This document shows positions 26,169 to 37,755 of a stretch of DNA of 64,000 nt, one piece after another. The position numbers were made by a program, and so were the translations under genes. The notes under the pieces were generated by a model that was not told where the DNA came from, ran no database searches, and worked only from the letters and a program-made list of their open reading frames with translations. Each line of letters starts with the position of its first letter. Within the stretch, counting starts at the first letter, position 1. The stretch covers positions 2,582,817 to 2,646,816 of the forward strand of contig OY718804.1 of NCBI GenBank assembly GCA_963070105.1, in the 5' to 3' direction. This stretch comes from Litomosoides sigmodontis. Taxonomy: Eukaryota; Nematoda; Chromadorea; Rhabditida; Onchocercidae.

Positions 26169-28107
26169 TCAGCTACTAACAAATTCCAGACCCTTAGAAA
26201 TGTTTTTCTTCAGTTCTGGAATTGCGGCATCGACAAGACCCTGTTCGTATGCATTAAGCTGGCCCATCCCAAGAATCTTCTCAACTCCATTTTTCTGAAG
26301 AAATTAAACTCCACAGCTTCCAGAAAACAGAACTTCTCTTAGCACATCTTAGGGTCAAAAAAATGTTAAAAACTGAAACTAAAAATCACTTTCCACAAAA
26401 AACTAATGGAAATGTAGTTAAATTTAGAAAGTAAGTGACAGAAAAAGATCTAAAACTCGTTAAATAATACAAATATGCCAATGAAAGAACAATATACCAA
26501 TGAAAAAACAGTTTATTACGGAAGAAAATTAAAACTTTCTTTTCTCAAATTATGCAACATGTAGAACTTACACCAAATTCCAGAGGCGTTGCAAAATAGT
26601 CTACGCCCTTGCACGCATCCGAAGCCACATATGCACACTGGACGGATTTTTCACCTTTGAGACCCTTCAGTAAACTTTCGACAAATTTCGAAGCTGCCAT
26701 AGCCATTGAGAGAGAAGCCGAACCCTAGACTTTTCTTACAGTAAATAAGCATAATTCTCTAATAGCACATAAAGAACATAAACTAGCCAACTTAAGAAAA
26801 TAAAAAAAAAAACTAACACAATAATGGTAATAAAAGAACGGCTAAAGAAAACTGAATCACTCTATAGTGTGAACGAAAATCTTATCTGGAATTCTCGCAA
26901 TTAATTAAAAAAAGAATTCACGACTTACAGCTCCAGCTTTCGCTTTCACAACTTCTGTACCAGCATTCTGAATCCGTTCTGTCAACTTCTTCATTTCATC
27001 ATTCGAAAACTTACAATGTGGCTTTATTTGAGAAAGAAGCGGAATAATAGTGATACCAGAATGACCACCGATAACCGGTATGTTTGTCTGTTCAACATCC
27101 AAACTCTGAAAGAAAATAAAATCTGAAACTAACACGAGTGTTCTTTGATGGCTATGTTTAAAAACTATTTCTCTGCAAATCATAAATTCAATTTTAAGAA
27201 CTGTCCAAAAAAAGCTGATGAGTGGAAATACTTTCGCTCCCGCGACGAATGCTGCTGATCGTACAACATCGAGTGTTGTGACACCAAATATTCGTCGTGG
27301 ATCAAAGACACCGTGTTTTTTGAAGATTTCGCAAGCGATTGGAACTGTTGAGTTAACAGGATTTGTGATGATTGCAATAAAAGCTTTTGGGCAGTTCTTT
27401 GCCGCTGCTTCACTTAAGTCTCGTACAACGCTAGCATTAGTATTGAATAGGTCATCGCGAGTCATACCTGAAAGCAAGAGTTTCCATTATTTATCTAAAA
27501 ATATTAAGTTTATCCAAATTTCAAAGAAACTGACGTTTTACATCAGTCTAGTACTAAAAATTTTCGTTTTAAAAAAGACGACAATGTCAAAATTTATGAA
27601 CCTGGTTTCCGCGGCATACCAGCGGGTATTACCACAATATCAGCTCCTTGTAAAGCTTCATCCAATTCATTTGGACCAGTGTATCCCGTAACCTGGTGAT
27701 TAAGAAAACTCATATAAATTACAATATAATGGCATTTGAACAACATTACTTAATATACAATAATTAGCATAAAAGTAATACCTGTGCTCTAGTATCGATA
27801 TGCGACAGATCAGCGGCTACACCTGGTGTATCTTTGATGTCGTATAGCGCTAATTTTGCTACATTCTTATTCATTTTTAGCAGTAGCCCAAGCGGTTGTC
27901 CAATACCACCCGCAGCACCCAATAACGCAATCTATGCAGTGCGTTTTTGTTAACACTTTTAATTTTTCAAAACCATTTTCAATGAGCATCTCTATCACGT
28001 AATTCAAGTCTTACTTTAGGTGCAGAACTTGATAAACGTCGACTGCACATCTGCAAATTCCTCATTAATGGCTCCAACACTGATGACATTCTTCCAATTG
28101 CTGTCAT
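26169..28107 (-). CDS. mdh-2: Malate dehydrogenase, mitochondrial
   Basis: Seven exons join in phase: 28107-28015, 27931-27782, 27692-27602, 27467-27232, 27105-26929, 26724-26572 and 26294-26169 (TGA), 341 aa, close to the usual 338. Residues 1-31 are Arg/Ser-rich with no acidic cluster, as in a matrix presequence. The Rossmann loop [13 protein letters not shown] follows at once. The mobile substrate loop [16 protein letters not shown] has both substrate arginines, [11 protein letters not shown] is present, and the catalytic His lies in [13 protein letters not shown]. The enzyme interconverts malate and oxaloacetate with NAD in the TCA cycle. All key residues are intact. On the minus strand a TTTTAG directly precedes TTGTGACAATG, so the transcript could be trans-spliced 8 nt before the start codon. 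Confidence 0.95.
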
Positions 28108-28267
28108 TGTCACAACTAAAACAGAAATATGATTAATCCAAAAAAAAAAAAATCGCCTCCAACACATATTCCGATCATAGATGTGCAACAAATGATGTGT
28201 TAGTAGGAAATGATGTAAAATTTGCAAGTCGCTCTCTGTGTTATAAGCTTCTTGTTAAGAAAAGCAA

Positions 28268-28271
<4 letters not shown>

Positions 28272-28310
<39 letters not shown>

Positions 28311-28325
28311 GTATGCGTGTGTGTA

Positions 28326-28367
<42 letters not shown>
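28272..28367. repeat. (GT)n microsatellite
   Basis: About 96 bp of GT repeat with several interruptions (TATATG, TATGC) in the middle. It lies 165 bp upstream of the mdh start codon. Confidence 0.95.
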
Positions 28368-28780
28368 TAGGAATAGACGTGAAGCTAACATCACATCTAT
28401 TATCATCAATCAAATACTTAAAGAACAAATAATTGATAATTGGAATGGCCGTTGAATTTATCACTCTGTAAGAGTGCTACTGTGACGTTGTAAAAAAAAA
28501 AAAAAAGATTCGCATTTTTAAATAGAAGAGAGAAGTGGGTCATCACTGATTGTTTTTTTCTATACGATGAAAAGAGATCAAGGTCATCGCTTAATATTCG
28601 TTTACAACAATATCACTCGCACAATTGGCTTAGTAAACAGTTTACGTCAATTTCTATCAACAATACACGGAGATAATCACGCAAAGAGTAACCAGTAACA
28701 GAACGAAAACCACGCAATGAAACGAATCAAACGTCGTGTGCTACTTTGGTGAAATGGACGGCAAGTGTTGATCTGATAGT

Positions 28781-28834
28781 TTGTACTTGCACTAATTAAT
28801 TGGTTAGTTGTACTTGTACTAATTAATTGGTTAG
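28781..28834. repeat. 27-bp tandem duplication
   Basis: Two adjacent 27-bp copies beginning TTGTACTTG and containing ACTAATTAATTGGTTAG. They differ at one base (C/T at the tenth position). Confidence 0.85.
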
Positions 28835-29290
28835 TTAATCACCGTGTAAGTAACATTTTATCGCATGCTGTTTGACATCATCGATTGTTTTAATGGAAGT
28901 AGAAAAGAGCGGAAATGTTTCAAGTGATGAATGCGCTAATTTTCACAGTTAATGATGAGCTTTAGTGGTTTACAGCGTTGTGTGCAGTAAATTTTTAGTC
29001 ATCTTTGATCAACACAACATCGACATATGACATTTGACCCTCACCACTTGACGGAATTACCTTTAATTTTGACGTATATAAGTTATTGTTCTACAAAACT
29101 TTTTATTGAGTAAGTGTAATTGTGTTTCAAGATAGCATGCATATGAATGAACTATCAAGTATTTATCTGAATTTTAAATTGAAATTCACATTTCTCTCGC
29201 TCTCTCTCTAAATGAAGTTAAATGACGTGAACAATATTAAAGGATGACGCGAACGACAAACACTATTGCTTTATGGTCGGTGTGATGATA

Positions 29291-29620
29291 TTTGAGGAGA
29301 TTACGCCACTTAAGACGTAATGGTGCTCGGAACGGTAATTCTGAGTTGGTGTTGCCAAACGTATGTCATATCAAAAGTTATCGCATAAAGTACTATCTGC
29401 CATTTATCACTTTTTGATTTAAGTGATCCTGTCTCTCAACTTGTGAGGATTTGAAGAAATCACGTCATTTAAGACGTAATGATACTTTGAAAGCAGTAAT
29501 CTAGGATGTTGTTGCTTAATCCGTATCATACCAAAAGTCATTACCTAAAAGATTACGTCTATCAAGTAATATTTATCCTTTAATTTTTTTCTTTATTCAA
29601 ATGATCCTGTTTCTCTAACT
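29291..29620. repeat. Diverged ~160-bp tandem duplication
   Basis: 29291-29442 and 29450-29620 read as the same element with many substitutions. Both start TTTGA(G/A)GA, contain TTAAGACGTAATG, a GTATG/CTATC-type core with ATCA(T/A)(A/C)CAAAAGT, and end in a GATCCTGT(C/T)TCTC block. Near the start of each copy, short arms of an inverted repeat (ATTACG...CGTAAT in the first copy) flank the TTAAG. Confidence 0.65.
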
Positions 29621-29817
29621 GATTTGATATCGCAACCTGAATTTTGCACTCTTAGGAATTGCTACTTTACCGATGATGGAAGAAAGAAATGATAAACATC
29701 AGGTGATCAGTGAAAGAAATTTTACATCTCAAGTGAAATGAAATTAATTTGTAAAAAAAATGATAACTTTTAATTTTCCCTGCAATTTAAATCAATTAAA
29801 TAACATTTGAATTAATA

Positions 29818-32402
29818 TCACATGAAGAATTCCTCAGGTGCTTTATTTTTCTTCTGCATAATAACTCGTTCCATCGCCTTATCAAAATCATCCAGGCAGA
29901 CAAACTTTCGTTGCGCACGTAATGCAAGCATTCCAGCTTCCGTACAAATTGCCTAAAAATTATTGAAATTAATCTCATATGTCAGGTAGCTGAAATGAAA
30001 TGATACCACCAGTTACCTTACAATCAGCTCCGGAAAGCGACAATTCTGCGGCATATTTTTCAAATTTAACATTAGCTGCAATTTTCATTCCTGCCGTATG
30101 TATTTGAAAAATTTTCAACTTCGTTTTTTCATCCGGTTTCGGTAGTTCTATTTTGCGATCAATACGACCTGGACGAATGAGCGCCGGATCCAACACCTCA
30201 ATCCGATTTGTTGCCATTATAACCTGAATGTGTAAGGCAAGTAGGTAGTTTGCTATTTCTTTTAACAAAATGATGAATGTTAGATTTTTTTTCATTCAAT
30301 AGCAAGTTAGGAATGTCCAATAAGATGAACGATGTGTGAAATTGTTTAGTAAAAAAAATATGAAATAAAATACACTGCAGAGGAATTTATTTATTTTTTG
30401 TAAAATTTGTCTCACCTCAATTTATAATTTAACATAAAATTTAGCATTAATAATTTTAGAAAATTTTAGAGATTATCTAATGGTTGATTAGTAGCGCTAC
30501 CTTAACATCACCACGACTTTCAAATCCATCAAGTTGATTCAATAGCTCAAGCATTGTTCGTTGAACCTCTCTTTCACCACCACAAGTTGTATCGTATCGT
30601 TTCGTACCAACTGCATCAATTTCATCAATGAATATAATACATGGTGCTGATTCGCGTGCCATTCGAAATAACTCTCTGAATGAATTTTATCAATTTTTCA
30701 CTAATATATATAAATTTATGAAGATATTCTTCCGTACATTGGTTTTAATTTTTTTCACTTTTTTTTTTTTGCAGTGTGAATTATTTTACCGTACTAGCTT
30801 AGAGCCATCACCACTATTTTTCTGGATGAGGTCAGCACCGGTAACTCGTATGAATGTTGCTGATGTACTATGTGCTACCGCTTTAGCTAGCAAAGTTTTT
30901 CCTGAAAACACAATGATCAATTTTTCAGAATCTTTGGTTTTTCCGGTTATTGGAATTCAAATTTAAAATGAATTGACGTGTGATTGTCAGACCACTCAGT
31001 AATCATTTCGAAAAAGCTACTTCTAGGATATTTTACTTATTGATAATGTCTTCTATCTAAGAAAAAAAGTGCCATTTTACAAAATATTTCATCGTAATGT
31101 ACACTGTAAGAACTGTTAAGACTGTATGTTTCAACATTGCTGTAAGTATTTTGTTTTATTTCCGTGTAGCAAAAATAACCTGTTCCCGGTTCGCCGAACA
31201 AAATAACACCTTTTGGTGCTGTAATACCCATTTCTTCATAATATTCTGGATGTACAAGTGGCAGCTCAACAGTTTCTTTGATTTCCTGAATCTGTTCTTC
31301 CAATCCTCCAACATCCTACATTCATTACATCTATTATGATTATGTAATAAACGAAACTGAGAAATGAAATGAAAATTTCCAGAAAGTACGTATTTAGAGC
31401 GTACTAAAATTTAAATAGCGTAGTAGGTGTTGTAGAATGTAGATAAAAGCTATCAGAATGCAGTGCTTACAAGAACTAATACCATTTCATTTATTTTTTC
31501 CTTTCAAAGCTTAATTTAAAGAAATAAGTGATTGATGCTAAATTATTAAATTTTGAAACTTTTTATCCTTTTGTAAAATTTGAATTTAAATTCAAAACTA
31601 ACATCAAACGATTCTTTGGGTGGTTTTTCAAGTTTATTAATAATCGAATTAGGAGCATCAACGCTATCATTTAATACTCCAACCACTGCAAGCGGAATAT
31701 TCTTCAATGATCCTTGTGCTTTTACCATAACTAAAGCACCGATTCGAATTAAATCCTTATCAACGATTGATAATATTGGTACATACCATTCTCGTTTATT
31801 GCCTTCGATAACCACTACAGCATGCTACAATAGTAAATTGATCAAACTTTACACTTACAAATTTTACGTAAAAAAAAATTCCTCCACTGTAGAATGGATA
31901 ATAAATCTTCTTCCTCCTTTTCCACACGTCAATTTCTAATTGAACCTTTTCATCAAGGAAAAGCTCATGAATTCGCGCAAGTGCAATAGGTGAGCCACGT
32001 AACGCATTCACAGTTTTACGTTCCTTCCTCTGTTGCTCACCAATTGATCCACGTTTTCCCTGACGTTGAATAAATTCTTTTTCCAGCAACAGATAATCTT
32101 TTATACGACTCATTCGTAGCAATTTCAAATAACACTGTCTTCGTGGCATTACTAAAAAGACATTAACATAGCTTACACAAGCACTGTAGCAAAATTATGC
32201 TATGCAATTCAATATTTGAAAAATAGTTTCAAATTTCAAATATGTTGAAAAGTTTTAAGGGTGTAATTTGAATAATTGCTACACCTTGTGGTAATTTATT
32301 CATCATATCTTGTGGTCGTTGTGATTTACGAGCAATTTTCCGTAGTGCATGTTGTGGCATTGCTACACCTTTCTTATTAGGTCTAGACACCTGATTACCC
32401 AT
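29818..32402 (-). CDS. 26S proteasome Rpt2-type AAA ATPase, divergent
   Basis: Eight exons join in phase: 32402-32285, 32151-31946, 31824-31603, 31315-31180, 30901-30790, 30675-30501, 30223-30017 and 29952-29818 (TGA), 436 aa; Rpt2 is about 440. Residues [20 protein letters not shown] and [16 protein letters not shown] mark the Rpt2 (PSMC1/S4) group rather than the other five Rpt subunits. Walker A (GEPGTGKT, about 223-230), Walker B (IIFIDEID, 278-285) and the arginine-finger segment [10 protein letters not shown] are intact. The N-terminus MGNQ keeps the myristoylation glycine typical of Rpt2. Three parts depart from canonical Rpt2: the pore loop reads KNSGDG (256-258 NSG) where Rpt2 has Tyr-Leu-Gly, the Lys-rich N-terminal segment is missing, and the C-terminus ends FFM where Rpt2 has the gate-opening HbYX motif (LYL). 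It is probably a paralogue, but whether the genome also has a canonical Rpt2 cannot be seen here. Confidence 0.9.
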
Positions 32403-33057
32403 TTTACCTCGAATTGAATGAATTAACTCGTTAACGAATTACTCCTTTGAATAATTGAAATGACTCTACCGCACAAAAAAGCACAAATACAACTAGAGAA
32501 AATGACATCAGTCTTATTAAACTGCTCATTTTTATACATTGTACAAGCCAGTCGGCTAGTGATCATTTCAATTTAACGAAATTTTGATTCGGTTGGAAAA
32601 TTAACAATCATTTTTTTTTGCGGTTGCCAGTAGTAGTTTGCAGAGTGATTTGATGACAAACATCAGAACAACGTGTTTCTTCTGTAAGCTATCACGATAG
32701 CTTCATGATGATAGTAGTTTTAGGTGTGACACGAAGATGTCATACGTCGTTACGCAGTTGTCTTCTTGTCTTATGACGTGTATCGATGACGTAAATGCAT
32801 GCATCTAACTTCTCAAATGCGTAAATCAAAATTCTCATCCTCGTTGCTACCATCAATTTATTAGCATTGTTATTATTGCCTTTCGAAGAGCATTTAAATG
32901 ATCATTTTATGAAATTAAAATGATATTTGATAGCTTCTATGAAAGGTGTATATTTTCATGATGAATTTGTTTGAACGAGTATGAAATCAGTAGTACAGCA
33001 CCACTTCAATTCATCTCTTCTCTCCCCTCCGTTTCGCTCATCAATTTCCATTTCTGA
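32403..33057. other. Intergenic, no gene seen
   Basis: About 650 bp between the start of the Rpt2-like gene and the stop of the Lys/Glu-rich gene on the same strand. Short enough for a shared transcript, but no direct evidence for an operon was seen. Confidence 0.4.
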
Positions 33058-34477
33058 TCATTTCTTTGTTTCACTTTCACCGTCGTCCTTCTTGTCCTGC
33101 AGAAGTTCCACTTCTCATAATCAATCATTTAATTGAAATAAAAACATACGAATTTCAAAACATTACATTAAATCCCTTAAACAACTAGAAGCTAAGACGA
33201 ACTAATTAGGCTTAATTAGCACAGCCGCATCATCAAAAGTATTGCATCTCAACCGGATGCATCTCAAATTACCTGTAATTTAAACGGTTTTCTCCAATCT
33301 TGCACAGCAAACCATCTATCAGGCAAATTACAACTTAATAAACCTAAAACCTGAAATACACACACACGCACACGTATTCATTCACGTCGTGCACCTACCG
33401 TTTCGCTCTCCTTTTTATCCTCTTTTTTGTCCGCTTCACCCTTTTTCTTCTCCTCTTCCTTTTCCTCCTTCTTTTCCTCCTTTTTCTCCTCCTCTTTCTT
33501 CTCCTCTTTCTTCTCCTCGTTCTTCTCGCGCTCCTCTTTTTCTTCATTCACTTGCGCTTCTTGCGTTGCCATTACTTTCATCTCATTTGGTATCTTTTGA
33601 TCACTTTGTTGAGTCTAAAACAAAAAATGAAGCGAAAAAAAAAAACTCCTTCCACAATGATGTCACGATTGACGTCCATTTTACGTGACCTCTGTAACAT
33701 TTCACGTATTCATCTCAAATTATCACTATCGTAAGTTCAAAAAGATCCTCTTCCCACACTTAATTAGTTTCATTGCAATTAGCCTAAAATTCAATATTCT
33801 CTAATTCATTAAATTATGAATTTAAATTAATTGTTTAACAAGGTTTAAAATTAAATCCAATAAATTAGCACTAACCATTGCTGTATTTCTTGCCTCTTTC
33901 TTGGATCCTTCCTTCTTTGAATCATCCTTCTTTGAATCCTCCTTCTTTGAGCCTCCCTTCTTTGAACCCTCCTTCTTTGATTCTTTCTTTTCCTCAACCT
34001 GAAAATTTTCAAACGTTCACTTACCTAACTGCGTAACGTGATAATTTCAACTAAAACAAACTCAAATCTCAAACCAAACTAATATTTGTTTACTTGTTGG
34101 CACAAGTCGTTTTCTTCTTCTAAGCATTGATAAAAAGACTGGTAAAGTAGAAGTAATTTTTTTGAAAAAAAAAATGACTTCTATCATTTACTCATTGTAA
34201 TTCAGTAAACGTGAAAATCTCTTTTCTGCTACCAGTTGTACTGTTGTAAGAGAATCCCTTTTTTTTTGTAAGAAAAAAAAAGAAATTATTAGCAAAAAAT
34301 TAAAAAAAAAATTTTCAGTTTAAATTAAAATAATTTACTTCTTTTGCGGATTCCTTCTTCTTCTCACCTTCGCCATCTTCCTCGACCGCCGATTGTGTCT
34401 TCTGCTCATCCATTCGTGGTAGAATTGCTGGTGCTACAGCCGGTTGAGCACCACCATCAGTTGCTACATTGCTAGCT
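33058..34477 (-). CDS. Lys/Glu-rich low-complexity protein, 5' end unresolved
   Basis: Five exons join in phase: 34477-34339, 33998-33876, 33614-33399, 33350-33273 and 33096-33058 (TGA), giving at least 162 aa. The first listed exon opens with one base of a split codon, so an upstream exon is needed unless translation starts at the internal ATG (34413-34411). I do not recognise the protein. The second exon encodes about six tandem S-K-K-(E/D/G)-(G/D) pentads. The third is an almost pure K/E stretch (EEKKEEKKEEEKKEEKKEEK). The fourth encodes a compact non-charged segment, VLGLLSCNLPDRWFAVQDW, and the last ends in a charged tail, DKKDDGESETKK. The regular phases, the change in composition between exons and the short hydrophobic/aromatic island argue for a real gene rather than a chance GA-rich run. 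Function unknown. Confidence 0.6.
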
Positions 34478-36363
34478 CTAAATTTAATTTTTTTCTTCTC
34501 CTTTCTTCATAAAACAATTAACCAAATTTTATTGCTTTAGATTTTAATTATTTCAGCAATATTGAATTTTTGATTAAAACAAAAATCTTTTTTTTGCCAT
34601 TTTATTAAGAATTATTTGCAGAAAAAAAATGTATTGTTAATGCATTCAACTATAATTATCATCGTATAATTAAATCATAATTTTTTTACTAATAAAATCT
34701 CTCTCTCTCTCTCTCTCTCTTCCTATCTCTCTCTCTCCCATTTCCTAATTTTAATGTTATTATTAAATAGGTGGAAAGGGAAACTTTTTTGCGCCACATT
34801 GTATGATTGCAATTAGGATGACGATTGTTGTGGTGACAAAATGGAAGAATTGATAAGCGATCATTGTTTCATCGATCATCGTCTTTTCAGGTGGTGAGAT
34901 TTAAATGTACGTCTGTTCTTCTTTTTTCTCTCTCTCTCTCTCTCTGCCCTCCTTTTTAAATATCTATTTGAATGATATGAGAAGTGATTAGATGTAATAA
35001 TCAAATGTTACTTATATAATGAAATGATAGGAGAACGTGTGAAATGTTAGGTGAAAATTTTTTTAAAATGTTAAATGATGAACAATTGAAGTTAGTACAA
35101 GAATGTAAAATATATGTGCTTCCAGGAATGGACTGATATATCATTGATTGAATCGTCTATATCACTTCTAACTTTTTTTTTTTTTTTTAACAACGTTAGT
35201 AATTAATAATCAGAGATTTCACTCAAAAGATAAAATTGAAATGGCCAGCCACCTTTTTGTACGTAATGAAAATTTACAATAAAATTTTATGCATTCTACA
35301 ACATCTTTTACACAGCCGTACGGTACATTTTGCATAATTTATTTTTAGCAATAGAAATTATCATCTGTCATACACTCGTTTTCCCAATCATTGTAGCAAA
35401 TCTCATATGTCCAAACAATTAGCTTTAGTGTTGTTGAAAAATTCAAAATAATTTGATTGTAATAATGAAATAACTAGCAATTTCTCTCTTTTTTTTTTAA
35501 ATTTGATATTTGTATTGTTGAAATTTGCAATAATTTGATAATGTAAAATTATTAGCAATTTTTTTAATTTAATATTTACAGTGATTATTTTACAATCATT
35601 TTTTTTTATTTTTTACAATAATCTTGTTAATTTATGATGAAATTATTGTAAGAAATAACTTTTGCGAATTTGCTAAAATTTTAATATTGATTAAGTTAAT
35701 TCAAAATAATTTCGTTAATTGTTTTGTTATTTTTCTTCCTAAATTTACTGTAATAAAAATTATGTACTATTATTTACTGCTAGCTTCTCAAATATAATTG
35801 GAAAAAGAGTACCACTAATATACTTTGATAAATTCATCTTTCAAATAGCTAAAACGATTCTCCCTTTCCTATTCAATTTTTTGTCTTCAAAGTGAATTTA
35901 ATGGCATAATTGAGATATCAAAGTATGTGTTGATGATCCGATAGCAATATTTGAAAGTAAAATAATTTAAATCATAGTTTCTGTAACTTTTTTTTACGTG
36001 TACGTGACGTGGTTGGCGTGTGACAGTGTGGAAAAGGATTAATTGATTGTTCACTTTTACGATAAGCAACGGTCGTCGTACACGTACTTAACTTGAAAAG
36101 CAACAATATTCTGGCGAATAATTTCAAATCATCCAAGATCGACGCTAAATAAACGTCATCAATCTAATGTTCTAGTACAGGTCAGACTATGCCAGATGAA
36201 CGAGGGGAAAAGAGAAGAGAAATTGAGAAGAGAAATTTGAAAATGTTTTAAATTATTTCACGTTTAAATTTTGATATGACGATTATTTTGCATTTGATAT
36301 TTTACATAGATGAAATTGTATTCCTATATTATTTTCATCTAATTTAAAGATTCATTTACATCT

Positions 36364-36554
36364 AGCGGATGATGCTAATATCAATCACTAAATTTCAGTG
36401 CTTCATCATTCGAAACATTTCCAAGCAATTTTTACAATATTTACTTCATTTATTTTTGTTTGAAAAAAAATTTTAATTTAATCATTTTGTGTAATTTAAA
36501 TATTATTATTTAATCAATGAGTGAAAAGGATTTCAGAATGCTAGCATCATCCGT
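36364..36554. repeat. Short inverted repeat pair
   Basis: AGCGGATGATGCTA at about 36364-36377 is the reverse complement, at 13 of 14 positions, of TAGCATCATCCGTT at about 36541-36554. The spacer is about 163 bp. No target-site duplication or transposase was seen. Confidence 0.5.
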
Positions 36555-36726
36555 TGCTTTCGTACGCTTAGATGTGATGAATTGTCAGATAGAATAATGT
36601 AATTTTATATTCAAATACAACATAAGTAACAATTAATGGGTGTATCTGTCAGCAACTTTCACCTTACTTCTTCAGTATTCCATTTCTGATGAATTCTAAT
36701 ATCGTTTATTCATACATCGCTATCCG

Positions 36727-36797
36727 TCGTTCCATTTCCAACATCAAATATGCGGACGTTCGATTTCTAACATCACATATTCGGACGTTCCATTTCC
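36727..36797. repeat. 29-bp imperfect tandem repeat
   Basis: Unit starts CGTTCCATTTCCAACATCA and ends ATATGCGGA. Two full copies and a partial third are head to tail, with a few substitutions. Confidence 0.7.
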
Positions 36798-37755
36798 TTT
36801 TCCCAATTTCTTTTCTCTGTCTTTAAGCAAGAAATAAATTGTAGCTACAAATTTGCCTTTTGTCATTCACTGTTGACTTTACACAATATTATTTGAAATT
36901 TTAATTTTTTAACTAAATAATTTACAAATTCTTCCTTCTCTCACATAACTATACTTCTAAATTACTCCAATATAAATTTAAAATTATAATTTAATTCACT
37001 CTAACACAATTTGCAGTTTTTCAATGAGCATAGCTATTTTTTTTAATTAATTAATTTAGCTAATATTACGCATAAATTGTTCTCTCTCTCTCCCTCCATG
37101 TTTTCGCAATAATATAGCATTTCAGAAGCAAAACATAGGTAGTAATTTGCATAATGTAAAATTCAAATTATGAAATTATTTAAATTCTTTCAAAAACTTG
37201 ACAATTGTATATAAGAATACAAGCATTGGCAGAAGCGGCCAATTTTTTTCAGTTCGCCATCATTTCAGACGTTTGCGTTGTATTCTGAGGTGTGAAGAAT
37301 TGTCAAAATAATGGCACGAACAACAGAGGCATTTTTTTCCATTCAAAAACTTTAAATTAAATTAACATTTAACCACGGTTGAATTAAAATTGATGACAAT
37401 CTAGAGAATTAACTTGATAATTTTAGAAATTGACTTTATGAGAATTTAGGATTTAACTTTATGAGAAGTAATTGCATAGCAGAGATGCTTTCTAATTACT
37501 GTGTTTACTGTATCGAATTATTATTTTAGTTTGAAAGAAAAAAAATAATTGATGAAAATAAAATTGTAATATTCTATTAACAATATGATTAATTTGCTTC
37601 CTTTTTGACTTTCTAGAATTTAATTTAAATTTTTTTCATGTTTTTCTTGCCGAACGAATTAATTGCCCTAACTACAAATTAACCATATGTAGTGGTCGCT
37701 TTTTTTTTTGATTGCTAAAAATTGCACTAAATAGAATGTTTTCTTTAACATAGAT

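Larger units (their letters stand above)
28108..29817. other. Intergenic region with repeats
   Basis: This is the 5' flank of the mdh gene and 3' flank of the Rpt2-like gene. It holds a (GT)n array, a 27-bp tandem duplication and a diverged duplication of about 160 bp, listed separately. No exon was supported. Confidence 0.5.
34478..37728. other. AT-rich region without a supported gene
   Basis: This lies between the Lys/Glu-rich gene (-) and the BTB-like gene (+), so it should hold both 5' flanks. It contains (CT)n runs at about 34700-34736 and 34928-34945, a 29-bp repeat at 36727-36797 and an inverted repeat at 36364/36541. Near 37208 a TATATAAG box-like sequence precedes GC-richer DNA. Missing first exons of either neighbour may be here. 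Confidence 0.4.
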
